Below are positions 36,634 through 44,168 of a stretch of 58,058 nucleotides of DNA, in pieces. The DNA lies in contig JAKAIE010000006.1 of NCBI GenBank assembly GCA_021814475.1, positions 1-58,058 of the forward strand. The letters are read 5' to 3'. Within the stretch, counting starts at the first letter, position 1; each line of letters starts with the position of its first letter. The notes beneath the pieces were generated by a model that was not told the origin of the DNA, ran no database searches, and was given only the letters and a program-made list of their open reading frames with translations. The translations under genes and the position numbers were made by a program. Source of the stretch: Nitrospirota bacterium. Its GTDB lineage: Bacteria > Nitrospirota > Thermodesulfovibrionia > Thermodesulfovibrionales > UBA6898.

Positions 36634-36663
36634 CACAATAACAACATTAACAGGAGGCATACC

Positions 36664-37188
36664 ATGTCCAATAAACTGCAGGCAACAGAAGAACAACTCG
36701 CGTACGCGAGGCTACTGGATCTCGGGATGAAGGCCGGGCTCCTGATACTCTTCGTCACGTTCCTGATCTATGTATCCGGAGTAATGACGCCCCATGTACC
36801 CGTAAATGATGTATCGAAATACTGGAAACTGAAGGTCACAAGCTATCTCTACATTCTCTCGGGGATCGAAGAGGGCAGGCAGGCCGAGGCACTGGACCTT
36901 ATCGGGAAGTGCGACGCCGCAGGCTCTGCAAAGCCCGAGGAATGCAAAGAAATCATCGAGAAAGGCCACAAATATATCGGCTGGACCTGGCTGCATAAAC
37001 TCGGGAAGGCTGACTTCCTGAACTTCATCGGCATCGCCTTTCTGGCCGGTGTGACGATCCTCTGCTATATCAGGATTATCCCGATACTCTTCCGCAAGAA
37101 GGATACAATCTACGCGGTTCTTGCTATCATGGAAGTGCTGGTGCTCGTGCTTGCCGCATCGGGCGTACTCAAATCAGGAGGGCATTAA
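36664..37188 (+). CDS. TSUP-associated membrane protein
   Basis: 174 residues with a first hydrophobic segment (about 19-41), a central soluble helical region holding two Cys (about 79 and 89) and two C-terminal segments (about 119-140 and 147-168). It may belong near DUF1634-type proteins that accompany TSUP permeases, but this was not recognised with certainty. It has an AGGAGG box and sits between the permease and the Usp gene, so it is likely part of the transport module. Confidence 0.65.
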   Translation: MSNKLQATEEQLAYARLLDLGMKAGLLILFVTFLIYVSGVMTPHVPVNDVSKYWKLKVTSYLYILSGIEEGRQAEALDLIGKCDAAGSAKPEECKEIIEKGHKYIGWTWLHKLGKADFLNFIGIAFLAGVTILCYIRIIPILFRKKDTIYAVLAIMEVLVLVLAASGVLKSGGH

Positions 37189-37190
37189 CA

Positions 37191-37640
37191 ATGAACAGTT
37201 CATCGACATGTTCCATCCAGGGGCTGAAAAACATACTGCTTGCATCCGACGGCTCGACCTACAGTGAGAAGGCGATGCGGGAGGCGATCTCTCTCGCAAA
37301 GGCCTGCCACGCCAAGCTCTATGTCATTTCGGTCATAGAGATCAACGCGGAGTATGCCACGATGGCGCCGAATGTCGTTGAGAAGATCGAACAGGAGACA
37401 AAAGAGCTGCTCGACGAGGTGAAGGCCTGTGTCGATAAGGAGGGCATAGAATCCGAGATGATCACGCACGAGGGACAGGAAGCGTGGAGATCTATCGTCG
37501 AGGAGGCGAAGGCGAAGAAGGTGGACATGATCGTCATGGGTTCCCATGGCCGCACGGGTCTGACGAGGCTTCTCATGGGCAGCGTCACCGCCAAGGTAAT
37601 AGGCCATATGCCCTGCAAGGTTTTGGTCGTCCCGGCGTAG
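37191..37640 (+). CDS. Universal stress protein (UspA family)
   Basis: 149 residues of the UspA fold. The ATP-binding signature GSHGRTGLTRLLMGSV (G-2x-G-9x-G-S) is intact, so it is expected to bind ATP. It starts 2 bases after the membrane-protein stop and closes the first TSUP module. Usp proteins beside transporters often act as cytoplasmic regulatory partners, which is inference here. Confidence 0.9.
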   Translation: MNSSSTCSIQGLKNILLASDGSTYSEKAMREAISLAKACHAKLYVISVIEINAEYATMAPNVVEKIEQETKELLDEVKACVDKEGIESEMITHEGQEAWRSIVEEAKAKKVDMIVMGSHGRTGLTRLLMGSVTAKVIGHMPCKVLVVPA

Positions 37641-37668
37641 CACGCAAGGCACCCCTCGTTACAAGTCC

Positions 37669-37704
37669 AAAAAAAAGGCGGGTCGCGAAGACCCGCCTTT
37701 TTCG
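37669..37704. terminator. Bidirectional intrinsic terminator
   Basis: AAAGGCGGGTC (37674-37684) pairs with GACCCGCCTTT (37690-37700), flanked by A residues on the left and T residues on the right. It separates the Usp gene from the convergent small gene. Confidence 0.88.
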
Positions 37705-37710
37705 GCCTGC

Positions 37711-38025
37711 TCAGCCTCCCAGATACCCTGGTGAAAATTCCCTCTCCTTTGCGGGTGAATCGAGTTCCACCGTCGGAGCCGTCTCGACCCCCTTGAACCC
37801 GGCCCACTCAAATGGGCAGACCTTCGTAAGGATCTCGAGCTTCCAGTCGATCATCCTGATGATATCCTGGTAGTGTGGCACATGTGGCGCCAGCACCTCT
37901 TTCTCAGGCCCTGCCATCGAGTTGATCTCCTCCACGTACTCCGTCAACGTCGCCTTCATCCCGGACAGATCGTGGTAAATCCTGTCGCAGTAGTTTCCGA
38001 ACTTTATGTCTCTTGCGGTTGCCAT
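37711..38025 (-). CDS. Small helical protein of unknown function, riboswitch-linked
   Basis: 104 residues from the ATG preceded by AAGGAGG at 5-base spacing; an ATG 24 bases upstream (38049) has poorer spacing. The protein is soluble, with amphipathic helices and a Pro/Glu-rich tail. No family was recognised. It stands alone behind a promoter, a structured leader resembling a cyclic-dinucleotide riboswitch, and a terminator hairpin, so its expression is probably set by a metabolite or second messenger. Confidence 0.65.
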   Translation of the reverse strand: MATARDIKFGNYCDRIYHDLSGMKATLTEYVEEINSMAGPEKEVLAPHVPHYQDIIRMIDWKLEILTKVCPFEWAGFKGVETAPTVELDSPAKEREFSPGYLGG

Positions 38026-38060
38026 GACAGCCTCCTTTGTGAACGCCATTCGTCACCTCT

Positions 38061-38113
38061 AAAACTAAAAGGCCGAAACTACCGAAGACTATCGATCCTT
38101 CGGCAGCTCGGCC
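38061..38113 (-). terminator. Leader terminator (expression platform) before the small helical gene
   Basis: On the minus strand GGCCGA (38113-38108) pairs with TCGGCC (38076-38071). Inside it CTGCCGAAG pairs with CTTCGGTAG, and TTTTAGTTTT follows. The 5' arm is shared with the 3' half of the upstream aptamer-like fold, so the two structures exclude each other. Confidence 0.65.
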
Positions 38114-38189
38114 ATCTCCTGATTAGAAGACCCGCCGCTTTCCGCCTCCCCCTCACAGAGGATTTGGCCTTTCGGGAGTCCTTCTCCTT
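38094..38189 (-). ncRNA. Candidate GEMM-like (c-di-GMP-I type) riboswitch
   Basis: Read on the minus strand, the leader shows in order AAAGGCCAAA, a CCTC/GGGG stem-loop, GGAAAGC, GCGGGTC, a TCTTC/GGAGA stem-loop and GGCCGAGCTGCCGAAG. This parallels the GEMM consensus (GGCAAACC, tetraloop stem, GCAAAGCC, CGGGTC, AGCCGGGTTGCCGA). Several aptamer positions deviate, so it may be a divergent member or a different class. The fold overlaps the leader terminator, as expected for transcriptional control. Confidence 0.5.
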
Positions 38190-38195
38190 TACTCC

Positions 38196-38225
38196 ATTGT
38201 AGCTCAACAGACCGGAGCCCGCCAA
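38196..38225 (-). promoter_or_regulatory. Candidate sigma-70 promoter of the riboswitch-linked gene
   Basis: On the minus strand TTGGCG and TACAAT are 18 bases apart. Transcription would begin near 38189, just ahead of the structured leader. Confidence 0.5.
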
Positions 38226-38235
38226 TTAAATATAG

Positions 38236-38278
38236 TTAAGAAAGAAGTTTGTTTCTTAAGAGCCGGGCGGCCGGCTCT
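38236..38278. repeat. Two adjacent inverted repeats
   Basis: TTAAGAAA and TTTCTTAA are separated by 8 bases, followed at once by AGAGCCGG-GCGG-CCGGCTCT (38259-38278). They lie between the divergent riboswitch promoter and the toxin-antitoxin promoter, and could insulate them. Confidence 0.5.
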
Positions 38279-38317
38279 GGTTGTTTACCGGCGTGCAGTG
38301 AGCCTCTCGTCCACTCC

Positions 38318-38356
38318 TTGACTGACGCGATCACGATATGTACAATAAGTTGTACA
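38318..38356 (+). promoter_or_regulatory. yefM-yoeB promoter with twin TGTACA operator
   Basis: TTGACT (38318-38323), 17 bases and TACAAT (38341-38346) form a good promoter. Two TGTACA cores (38339-38344 and 38351-38356) have centres 12 bp apart, the arrangement known for the E. coli YefM-YoeB operator, and the first sits on the -10 box. Confidence 0.75.
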
Positions 38357-38373
38357 ATATAAGAGGAGGATCT

Positions 38374-38625
38374 ATGGACTCAATCACATATTCAGCCGCG
38401 CGCAACAAACTGGCTTCTACCATGAAAAAAGTCTGCGAGAGCCACGAACCTGTCATCATTACCAGGCAAAAGGACGAATCGGTCGTAATGCTCTCCCTCG
38501 ATGATTTCAGGGCCCTTGAGGAAACCGCCTACCTGTTGCGCGTTCAGGAAAACGCCAGGAGACTGCTCGAATCCATTGCGGAGCTCGAACGCGGGGGCGG
38601 CACGGAACATCAGCTCGCCGAATGA
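38374..38625 (+). CDS. yefM: Antitoxin of the YefM/Phd family
   Basis: 83 residues from the ATG after GAGGAGGA; an upstream in-frame ATG at 38338 lies inside the operator and is not used. The N-terminal Phd/YefM DNA-binding fold (SITYSAARNKLASTM...HEPVIITR) is followed by an acidic C-terminal region that wraps the toxin. It represses its own promoter and neutralises YoeB. Its TGA overlaps the toxin ATG. Confidence 0.92.
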   Translation: MDSITYSAARNKLASTMKKVCESHEPVIITRQKDESVVMLSLDDFRALEETAYLLRVQENARRLLESIAELERGGGTEHQLAE

Positions 38626-38876
38626 GACTGATCTTCTCGCAGCATGCCTGGGAGGACTACCTCTACTGGCAGGAGACCGACAGGCAGATGCTGAAGCGCA
38701 TCAACCGGCTCATCCACGAGATCATGCACGAACCATTCACAGGCTCGGGAAAACCCGAACCCCTCAAACACGGGCTCTCAGGCTATTGGTCCCGCCGCAT
38801 CAATGACGAGCACAGGATTGTTTACAGGCCGGCCGAAGGAGCGGTGTTGATTGCGCAACTGAGGTTTCATTACTGA
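38622..38876 (+). CDS. yoeB: Toxin YoeB, ribosome-dependent mRNA interferase
   Basis: 84 residues, exactly the E. coli length. The catalytic residues E46, R65 and H83 and the terminal Tyr84 are all present, so the toxin should be active. YoeB cleaves mRNA in the ribosomal A site during stress. Translation is coupled to the antitoxin by an ATGA overlap. Confidence 0.94.
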   Translation: MRLIFSQHAWEDYLYWQETDRQMLKRINRLIHEIMHEPFTGSGKPEPLKHGLSGYWSRRINDEHRIVYRPAEGAVLIAQLRFHY

Positions 38877-38975
38877 GGGCCGTCAATTCAGCGGCAGTAA
38901 GAAATAAGGCTCATTGTGTAAGAGTATGGATTATTATTGTGTTCATGGCTTCATTAGGACAGCTTTTTGGCGTTG

Positions 38976-39038
38976 CGTCATTCCCGCAGTGTGGAAGCTC
39001 GAACTTATTGAAAAATCTAATCATGCGCGGGAATGACG
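38976..39038. repeat. REP/MITE-like inverted repeat
   Basis: CGTCATTCCCGC and GCGGGAATGACG form a perfect 12-bp inverted repeat with a 39-base interior. This sequence type is common in dispersed bacterial repeats. It lies in the 288-base gap after yoeB, where no gene was recognised. Confidence 0.5.
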
Positions 39039-39164
39039 ACTAAAGGACGATATATTTTGTGGACTTTTCTATCCACACTGAGCCGCGAAGACCAAGAAAT
39101 AATAACAATCGAAGCTGCGGGGCATTGCCCGTCTGTACCAAGCAGGCGGTTCGAAGAACCGCCC

Positions 39165-40526
39165 CTAATCCCCCTCGATCCCGTACTTCTTCAGTTTCCT
39201 CCATAGCGACACCCTGTCTATCCCGAGGATCTGGGCGGCTACGGTCTTGTTGCCGCCTGTCTCGCCGAGTACCCATTTGATATAGGACATCTCCTGGTCT
39301 TCCAGAGACGGGATCCTTCCCTCTTTCTTCCTGAAGGTCCTGATGCTCAGCTCGCGCAGGTCCTCGGGCAGATGGGCCACCTCGACAGCGGCACCGTTGC
39401 TGAGCGCCACACCTCGCTCGACGATATTTTCGAGTTCCCGAACATTGCCGGGGAAATCGTAATTGCCGAGGATCGACAGGACATCCTGGGATATCTCCCG
39501 CACGTCCTTCTTCATCAGCATCGCATACTTCTTCAGAAAGTAGTAGCTCAGAAGGGGAATGTCATCCTTGCGTGCCGACAGGGGAGGAATGGCGAGGGTC
39601 ACCACGTTCAGCCTGAAAAACAGGTCCTGCCTGAAGCCTCCGGTGCGTATCGAGTCCTGGATGTTCCTGTTCGTCGCCGCCACAAACCGGACATCAACAC
39701 GTTCAGGCGCGGTGGCGCCGAGCCGCAGAACCTCTTTTTCCTGTATTGCCCGGAGCAGCTTCACCTGCATCGACGGCGGCATCTCGGTTATTTCATCGAG
39801 GAATAGCGTCCCTCCCGAGGCCATCTCGATCAGCCCCTTCTTCTGGGTCATCGCGCCGGTGAAGGCCCCCTTTTCGTGTCCGAACAGCTCATTGGCCAGC
39901 AGCTCTTCGTTGAAGGCCCCGCAGTTGATCGCGAGGAACGTCCCGGCCGAACGGCTGCTGTTGAAATGCACGTAGCGGGCGAAGAGCTCTTTGCCGGTCC
40001 CGCTCTCGCCGGTGATCAGGACATTACAGTCGGTCGGCGCTATCTGACGGGCGGTTTCGAGAAGCGTCTGCAACCCGGCATCCTGCGTGATGATCTTCAC
40101 CCTCCCCTGGTAGTTTTCGATCTGTTCCCTCAGCTGGAGGTTCTCCTTCTTCAGCCGGACCTTCTCCACCGCCTCGCGGACGACCTTCCTCACCTCGTCA
40201 AACTTGAAAGGCTTGGCGACATAATCATAGGCGCCCTTCTTCATCGCGTGGATCGCAGATTCGACCGTGGCATAGCCCGTGATCATGATCACCTCGGTAT
40301 CGGGATGCAGGAGCCTGCATTTCTTCAGTATCTGTATGCCGTCGACCTTCTCCATCTTCAGGTCGGTCAGCACGACATCAAACGACTTTTCCTCGATGAT
40401 CTTCAGGGCGTTCGTGCTGCTCTGGGTGGACTGGACATCGTACCCCTCCTTGACCATGATATGCTCAAGGTTCCTGAGGGCTATCAGTTCGTCGTCGATG
40501 AGCAGAAGCCGGGGCTTCTCAGACAT
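39165..40526 (-). CDS. NtrC-family sigma-54-dependent response regulator
   Basis: 453 residues from an ATG with GGAGG spaced 4 bases; a GTG 15 bases upstream is less likely. Receiver domain with phospho-acceptor D55, AAA+ domain with Walker A GESGTGKE (173-180), the sigma-54 contact motif GAFTGA (220-225) and Walker B LFLDEI (241-246), and a C-terminal Fis-type helix-turn-helix (NKTVAAQILG...SLWRKL). It therefore should activate sigma-54 promoters. Start overlaps the histidine-kinase stop by 8 bases. Its likely targets include the divergent TSUP operon. Confidence 0.93.
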   Translation of the reverse strand: MSEKPRLLLIDDELIALRNLEHIMVKEGYDVQSTQSSTNALKIIEEKSFDVVLTDLKMEKVDGIQILKKCRLLHPDTEVIMITGYATVESAIHAMKKGAYDYVAKPFKFDEVRKVVREAVEKVRLKKENLQLREQIENYQGRVKIITQDAGLQTLLETARQIAPTDCNVLITGESGTGKELFARYVHFNSSRSAGTFLAINCGAFNEELLANELFGHEKGAFTGAMTQKKGLIEMASGGTLFLDEITEMPPSMQVKLLRAIQEKEVLRLGATAPERVDVRFVAATNRNIQDSIRTGGFRQDLFFRLNVVTLAIPPLSARKDDIPLLSYYFLKKYAMLMKKDVREISQDVLSILGNYDFPGNVRELENIVERGVALSNGAAVEVAHLPEDLRELSIRTFRKKEGRIPSLEDQEMSYIKWVLGETGGNKTVAAQILGIDRVSLWRKLKKYGIEGD

Positions 40527-41967
40527 CCCCGCCTCCGTCACAGAGTGACTCTTTCACCGGCAGCCGTATGATAAAGGCCGTCCCGGTCCCGGGCTCACTC
40601 TCCACGTTGATCGTACCGTCATGCTCCTCCACGATCTCGCGGGCCACGAATAGGCCGAGGCCGGACCCCCTGCCCTCGTCCTTTGTCGTAAAAAATGGCT
40701 CGAAGATACGCCTGATCACATCGGACTCAATACCGAGGCCCGTGTCGCTGATCCTGAGCTCGATCGTCTTCCCTTCCGCGTCGTGCGCAGCGGATATCGC
40801 GATCTCCCCTTCGTCCGGGATCGCATCGATGCCGTTCTTGATGATATTCAGTATCACCTGCTCGATCCGCTGTTTATCGACAATAATCCAGCAATGCTCC
40901 GGGATATCGATCTTCATCGCGACCTTTGTCGGGATATCGCCCTGCACAAGCCGGATCGTATCCGTCACCAGTTCCTTCAGGAGCACCGGCTTGGACTTGA
41001 ACTCCTTCTTCCGTGAGAATTCGAGCAGAGAGAGGACCATCGTCCTGGCACGGTCCACCTCCTTTTCGATCTGCTGCATCAGCTCTCTCTTGAACGCCAG
41101 ATCTCCCTCTTCGATCTCCTCGGTCAGTATCTGGCAGGAGCTCGATATGTTCGAAAGAGGGTTGTTCAGCTGATGCGCCACCCCCGAAACCATCGTGCCG
41201 ATACAGGCGAGTTTCTCCGACTGGAGGATCACCCTCATCTGGCGCGATTCCAGTTCCTTCAGCATGCGGCTGTATGCGTCGCTGAGAGACTGTATCTCAC
41301 GGTCACTGGATTTCAATGAAAACTTTTCGAAGTTGCCGTCGATGATCTTCTGCATGTTTTCTTCCACCTGCTTCAGCGGCCTGACGACCATCCTCGACAG
41401 ATATCTGCCGATGCCCCACCCGATGAATACAAGGAGTACCACCGAGGCGAGAAGGAACCTCTTTGACGACAGTATGAGCTTCCCGATATACGCCCTCTCG
41501 GCGTTGACGATCGCCTCTGTTGCCGAGACGAGTTTCTTGCCCCTGTCCCTGATCTGCCCTTCAAGATGCAGTGCCGCAATCGGGTCCTTCTGGCGGTCCA
41601 GACTGTAGTACCTTTCCATGAGTGACTTATACCCGCCGATGATCTCTTCCAGCCCCGAGAGATCCATACCGGGCGAAAGCAGCGCGATCTCTTCCCGGTT
41701 CTTCCTGAGGATGCCCTCCGCCATCTCCGTGTACCTCATGTTTTCGAGGTACTCGTTCCGGTCGCGGTAAAGGATGAAGTTCTTCTCGAACCGCCTCATC
41801 TCGAGTGTCGCGTCGAAGAACTGGGAGATGATGATGCTGAAGTCTATCTTCCTGCGGACCGTCCGGAGGTTGAAGTAGTTCAGAAGGGAGACGACGATGA
41901 TCAGTGCGAGGCAGAGGTAATAACCGTACCTGACCTTGTTCTGGATGCTCGATTCAAAACGGAACAT
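40519..41967 (-). CDS. Membrane sensor histidine kinase
   Basis: About 482 residues from the ATG at 41967 (an upstream ATG at 41982 or 42081 cannot be excluded; none has a clear ribosome-binding box). Two membrane helices (about 15-32 and 170-187) flank a helical periplasmic sensor of the four-helix-bundle type. A HAMP domain, HisKA domain with H265 (HQLNNPL), and an HATPase domain with NIIKNGIDAI, DTGLGI and GSGLGL boxes follow. It partners the NtrC-type regulator encoded next. The signal is unknown. Confidence 0.9.
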   Translation of the reverse strand: MFRFESSIQNKVRYGYYLCLALIIVVSLLNYFNLRTVRRKIDFSIIISQFFDATLEMRRFEKNFILYRDRNEYLENMRYTEMAEGILRKNREEIALLSPGMDLSGLEEIIGGYKSLMERYYSLDRQKDPIAALHLEGQIRDRGKKLVSATEAIVNAERAYIGKLILSSKRFLLASVVLLVFIGWGIGRYLSRMVVRPLKQVEENMQKIIDGNFEKFSLKSSDREIQSLSDAYSRMLKELESRQMRVILQSEKLACIGTMVSGVAHQLNNPLSNISSSCQILTEEIEEGDLAFKRELMQQIEKEVDRARTMVLSLLEFSRKKEFKSKPVLLKELVTDTIRLVQGDIPTKVAMKIDIPEHCWIIVDKQRIEQVILNIIKNGIDAIPDEGEIAISAAHDAEGKTIELRISDTGLGIESDVIRRIFEPFFTTKDEGRGSGLGLFVAREIVEEHDGTINVESEPGTGTAFIIRLPVKESLCDGGGDV

Positions 41968-41987
41968 GCCAGAGCATAACATGGTCC

Positions 41988-42112
41988 ATTGCAATTTGCA
42001 ATAGAGCGGCTTATTCTGCAACATTCTCCGTTTTCGGCTTTTCCATGCCTTTTTCCGGTATGACCAGAGTCTGTGTTGCATCTAGCAACGTTTTCCTGTT
42101 GATGCGCAACAG
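41988..42112. promoter_or_regulatory. Palindrome cluster between the kinase gene and the TSUP operon
   Basis: Three palindromes rich in TTGC/GCAA: ATTGCAA-T-TTGCAAT (41988-42002), GTTGC-ATCTA-GCAAC (42075-42089) and CTGTTG-ATGCG-CAACAG (42096-42112). The last two lie 55-95 bases before the sigma-54-like element at 42167, the usual place for enhancer sites of an NtrC-type activator. Confidence 0.5.
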
Positions 42113-42166
42113 ACACCTTTATATCTTTTTCCCTTTTATATCGCGCAGTTATCAGTTCAAGCCGTT

Positions 42167-42183
42167 TTGGCATGAACCTTGAG
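42167..42183 (+). promoter_or_regulatory. Possible sigma-54 promoter of the second TSUP operon
   Basis: TTGGCATGAACCTTGAG matches the -24 box fully, and the -12 box except that GC is GA at 42181-42182. The spacing of GG to G(A) is 10 bases. Placement just upstream of the first microprotein gene and next to a sigma-54 activator gene supports it. Confidence 0.4.
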
Positions 42184-42241
42184 ATAGAACGATTGACCGT
42201 TCAGGGTCACGGTAAGACCAATTTCATCAGGAGGTGCAGCA

Positions 42242-42373
42242 ATGACACAAATGCTGAAGACACTCGAAGACATCCTCAGCGCAGTCGCCTTCACCGATGC
42301 CGGAGAGTATGCAAAGGCGCTCGAAATGCTCGTCTGCAGCCGGTCTCTGTCGCAGGAGGCCTCGCCGTCATGA
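42242..42373 (+). CDS. 43-residue microprotein with recurring helical motif
   Basis: The ATG follows an AGGAGG box at good spacing. The TGA overlaps the start of the next gene (ATGA). The protein is one or two helices carrying the pattern A-V-x-F-x-D-A-G-E-x-x-x-A-x-E-M, which reappears at the N-terminus of the following protein and in the 60-residue protein at 45817. No known family was recognised. Possibly a regulatory partner of the TSUP/Usp proteins. Confidence 0.65.
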   Translation: MTQMLKTLEDILSAVAFTDAGEYAKALEMLVCSRSLSQEASPS

Positions 42374-42843
42374 AGAACTTCGACGACCTCATGTCCGCCA
42401 TCTCCTTTGCCGAGGCGGGAGAGTTCGACCTGGCCCGGGAGATCATGAAGGGAAGAAACTCGATCCTGCTCGCCATATCGGACATCTGCTTTGACGCAGG
42501 CGTCCTGAAATATGCGCTGAACCTCGGCAGGCGTATCCAGGCGAATATCGACATCCTCTACCTGACACGCATCGGGGTGCACGCCGGCCGGCTTGAGGAA
42601 TTCATGAAGACGGCGATCAGGGAAGAGATCAGCTGCAGGCTGTTCAAAAAAGAGGGTTGCATGAAAAAGGCGATCCTCGAGTTTACCGCAAAAAGGAGGG
42701 AGATAATCTTTGTTGTCGTGGGTTCAACACCCGAACTCGACATCGAATGCGCGACAGGTGAAAAGTCACTCTCGGAGGCCTGGAAAAGGCTCCGGTGTCC
42801 ACTGGTCGTTGTCTCGAAACCGCAGGCGCCGTTTACGGCATAA
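42370..42843 (+). CDS. Helical-motif protein fused to a Usp-like domain
   Basis: 157 residues starting at the ATG that overlaps the microprotein stop. Residues 1-27 repeat the AISFAEAGEFDLAREIM motif of the small neighbours. The rest resembles a universal stress protein/Rossmann-like fold (SILLAISDICFDAGVLKYAL..., ending in CPLVVVSKP) but lacks the G-2x-G-9x-G ATP loop, so it may not bind ATP. A longer upstream frame is not used. It is the second gene of the operon containing the large TSUP permease. Confidence 0.7.
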   Translation: MKNFDDLMSAISFAEAGEFDLAREIMKGRNSILLAISDICFDAGVLKYALNLGRRIQANIDILYLTRIGVHAGRLEEFMKTAIREEISCRLFKKEGCMKKAILEFTAKRREIIFVVVGSTPELDIECATGEKSLSEAWKRLRCPLVVVSKPQAPFTA

Positions 42844-42880
42844 CAAATAACCAATTCCATGACAGGAGGTCTTATTCAAA

Positions 42881-44167
42881 ATGAGTATAGGAAGAAGGGT
42901 TTTTGAATTTCTCAAGATGGCATCGCAGGAACATGCGAGGTGGGACTACGAGACGTCCATGTCGATCCTGAAGAACCGCAAAAAGATGCTGATACTGCTG
43001 GCGATGCTCGTGCCTATCCTGGCGGTCTCGTTCCTTGAGGCAGGAGATATGATCGGCGGCAAGACCGCCTATGCCCCTGCCTTCTACTCCACGAACATCT
43101 TTCTCGTCTCTATCGCAATCGGCCTCTGCGCCGGCCTGATCACCGGGTGCATCGGTGCAGGCGGAGGCTTCATCATCACCCCCGCCCTCATGGCCGCAGG
43201 CGTCAAGGGTATCCTGGCAGTCGGCACGGATCTCTTTCACATCTTCGCAAAGGCGATCATGGGGACCGCGGTCCATAAAAAACTCGGGAACGTCTCCGTC
43301 AAACTCGCCATCGCCTTCCTTGTCGGATCCGCGGGCGGCACCTTCATCGGCGGCGCACTCAACAAGGCCCTCTATGATTATGACCCGCTGATGAGCGAGG
43401 CCTTCATCAGCCTGGTCTACGCCGTTCTTCTCGGTTTCCTCGGGTTCTACGCCCTGGCGGACTTTCTGAAGTCCAGGAAATCCGCGGATACAGGCGATGC
43501 GCACGGCGGCTCATCGGCAGGCCTGAACGAACTGTCGCAGAAGGTCCAGAAGTTCAGCCTTGCCCCTGTGATCCGCTTTGACGAGGACATCGTGCCCGGC
43601 GGCAGGAAGATCTCCGGCGTCGTGGTCGCCCTCGGCGGCGTTGTTGTCGGCGTGATGGCGGCGATCATGGGCGTCGGCGGCGGCTTCATCACCTTCCCGA
43701 TGTTCGTCTATGTCTTCGGCGTTTCGTCCATGACCACTGTCGGCACCGACATCCTCCAGATCATCTTCACGGCAGGTCTGGCCGCGGTATCCCAGTACGC
43801 GATCTACGGGTATGTCTTCTACACCCTAGCCATGGGGATGCTCCTCGGCTCGCTCATCGGTATCCAGGTAGGCGCGCTCACCACAAAGGTCGTCAAGGGA
43901 ATCCATATCCGCGGCTTTTACGCGATCTCTATCATTGCCGGTTTTATCAACAGGGCTGCGACACTTCCGAAAAAGATGGTGGAGCTTGAGATGATAAACC
44001 TCTCCAAAGACCTGGTCCAGACGATCGAGTCGGTCGGCAACGTGATCTTCTGGGTGGTCGTCGCCTTCTTTGCCGCCTGGGTCATCGGCAAATTCATCAT
44101 GAACATCAATAAACTCAGGGGCGAGGACGAGGCGGTCGCACCTGTCCTGGTAAAGGAGGAGGCATAA
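42881..44167 (+). CDS. TSUP family (TauE/SafE-like) permease, long form
   Basis: 428 residues: an N-terminal cytoplasmic extension (about 1-37), then eight or more membrane helices with the paired motifs GCIGAGGGFIITPAL and GVGGGFITFPMFVYV. A soluble loop of about 60 residues (205-265) divides the halves. Members export or import sulfite-like or organosulfur anions; in dissimilatory sulfur metabolisers a sulfur role is plausible but not shown. An AGGAGG box precedes the ATG. It is followed with one base spacing by the accessory membrane protein. Confidence 0.85.
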   Translation: MSIGRRVFEFLKMASQEHARWDYETSMSILKNRKKMLILLAMLVPILAVSFLEAGDMIGGKTAYAPAFYSTNIFLVSIAIGLCAGLITGCIGAGGGFIITPALMAAGVKGILAVGTDLFHIFAKAIMGTAVHKKLGNVSVKLAIAFLVGSAGGTFIGGALNKALYDYDPLMSEAFISLVYAVLLGFLGFYALADFLKSRKSADTGDAHGGSSAGLNELSQKVQKFSLAPVIRFDEDIVPGGRKISGVVVALGGVVVGVMAAIMGVGGGFITFPMFVYVFGVSSMTTVGTDILQIIFTAGLAAVSQYAIYGYVFYTLAMGMLLGSLIGIQVGALTTKVVKGIHIRGFYAISIIAGFINRAATLPKKMVELEMINLSKDLVQTIESVGNVIFWVVVAFFAAWVIGKFIMNINKLRGEDEAVAPVLVKEEA

Positions 44168-44168
44168 G

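Noticed and set aside
39145..39163. GGTTCGAA-containing hairpin as a possible tRNA T-arm or terminator.
   Set aside because: No acceptor or anticodon arms surround it and no T run follows.
42172..42369. N-terminal extension of the Usp-like fusion protein.
   Set aside because: The 43-residue microprotein occupies this stretch in another frame with its own strong ribosome-binding site, and the ATGA overlap fixes the downstream start.
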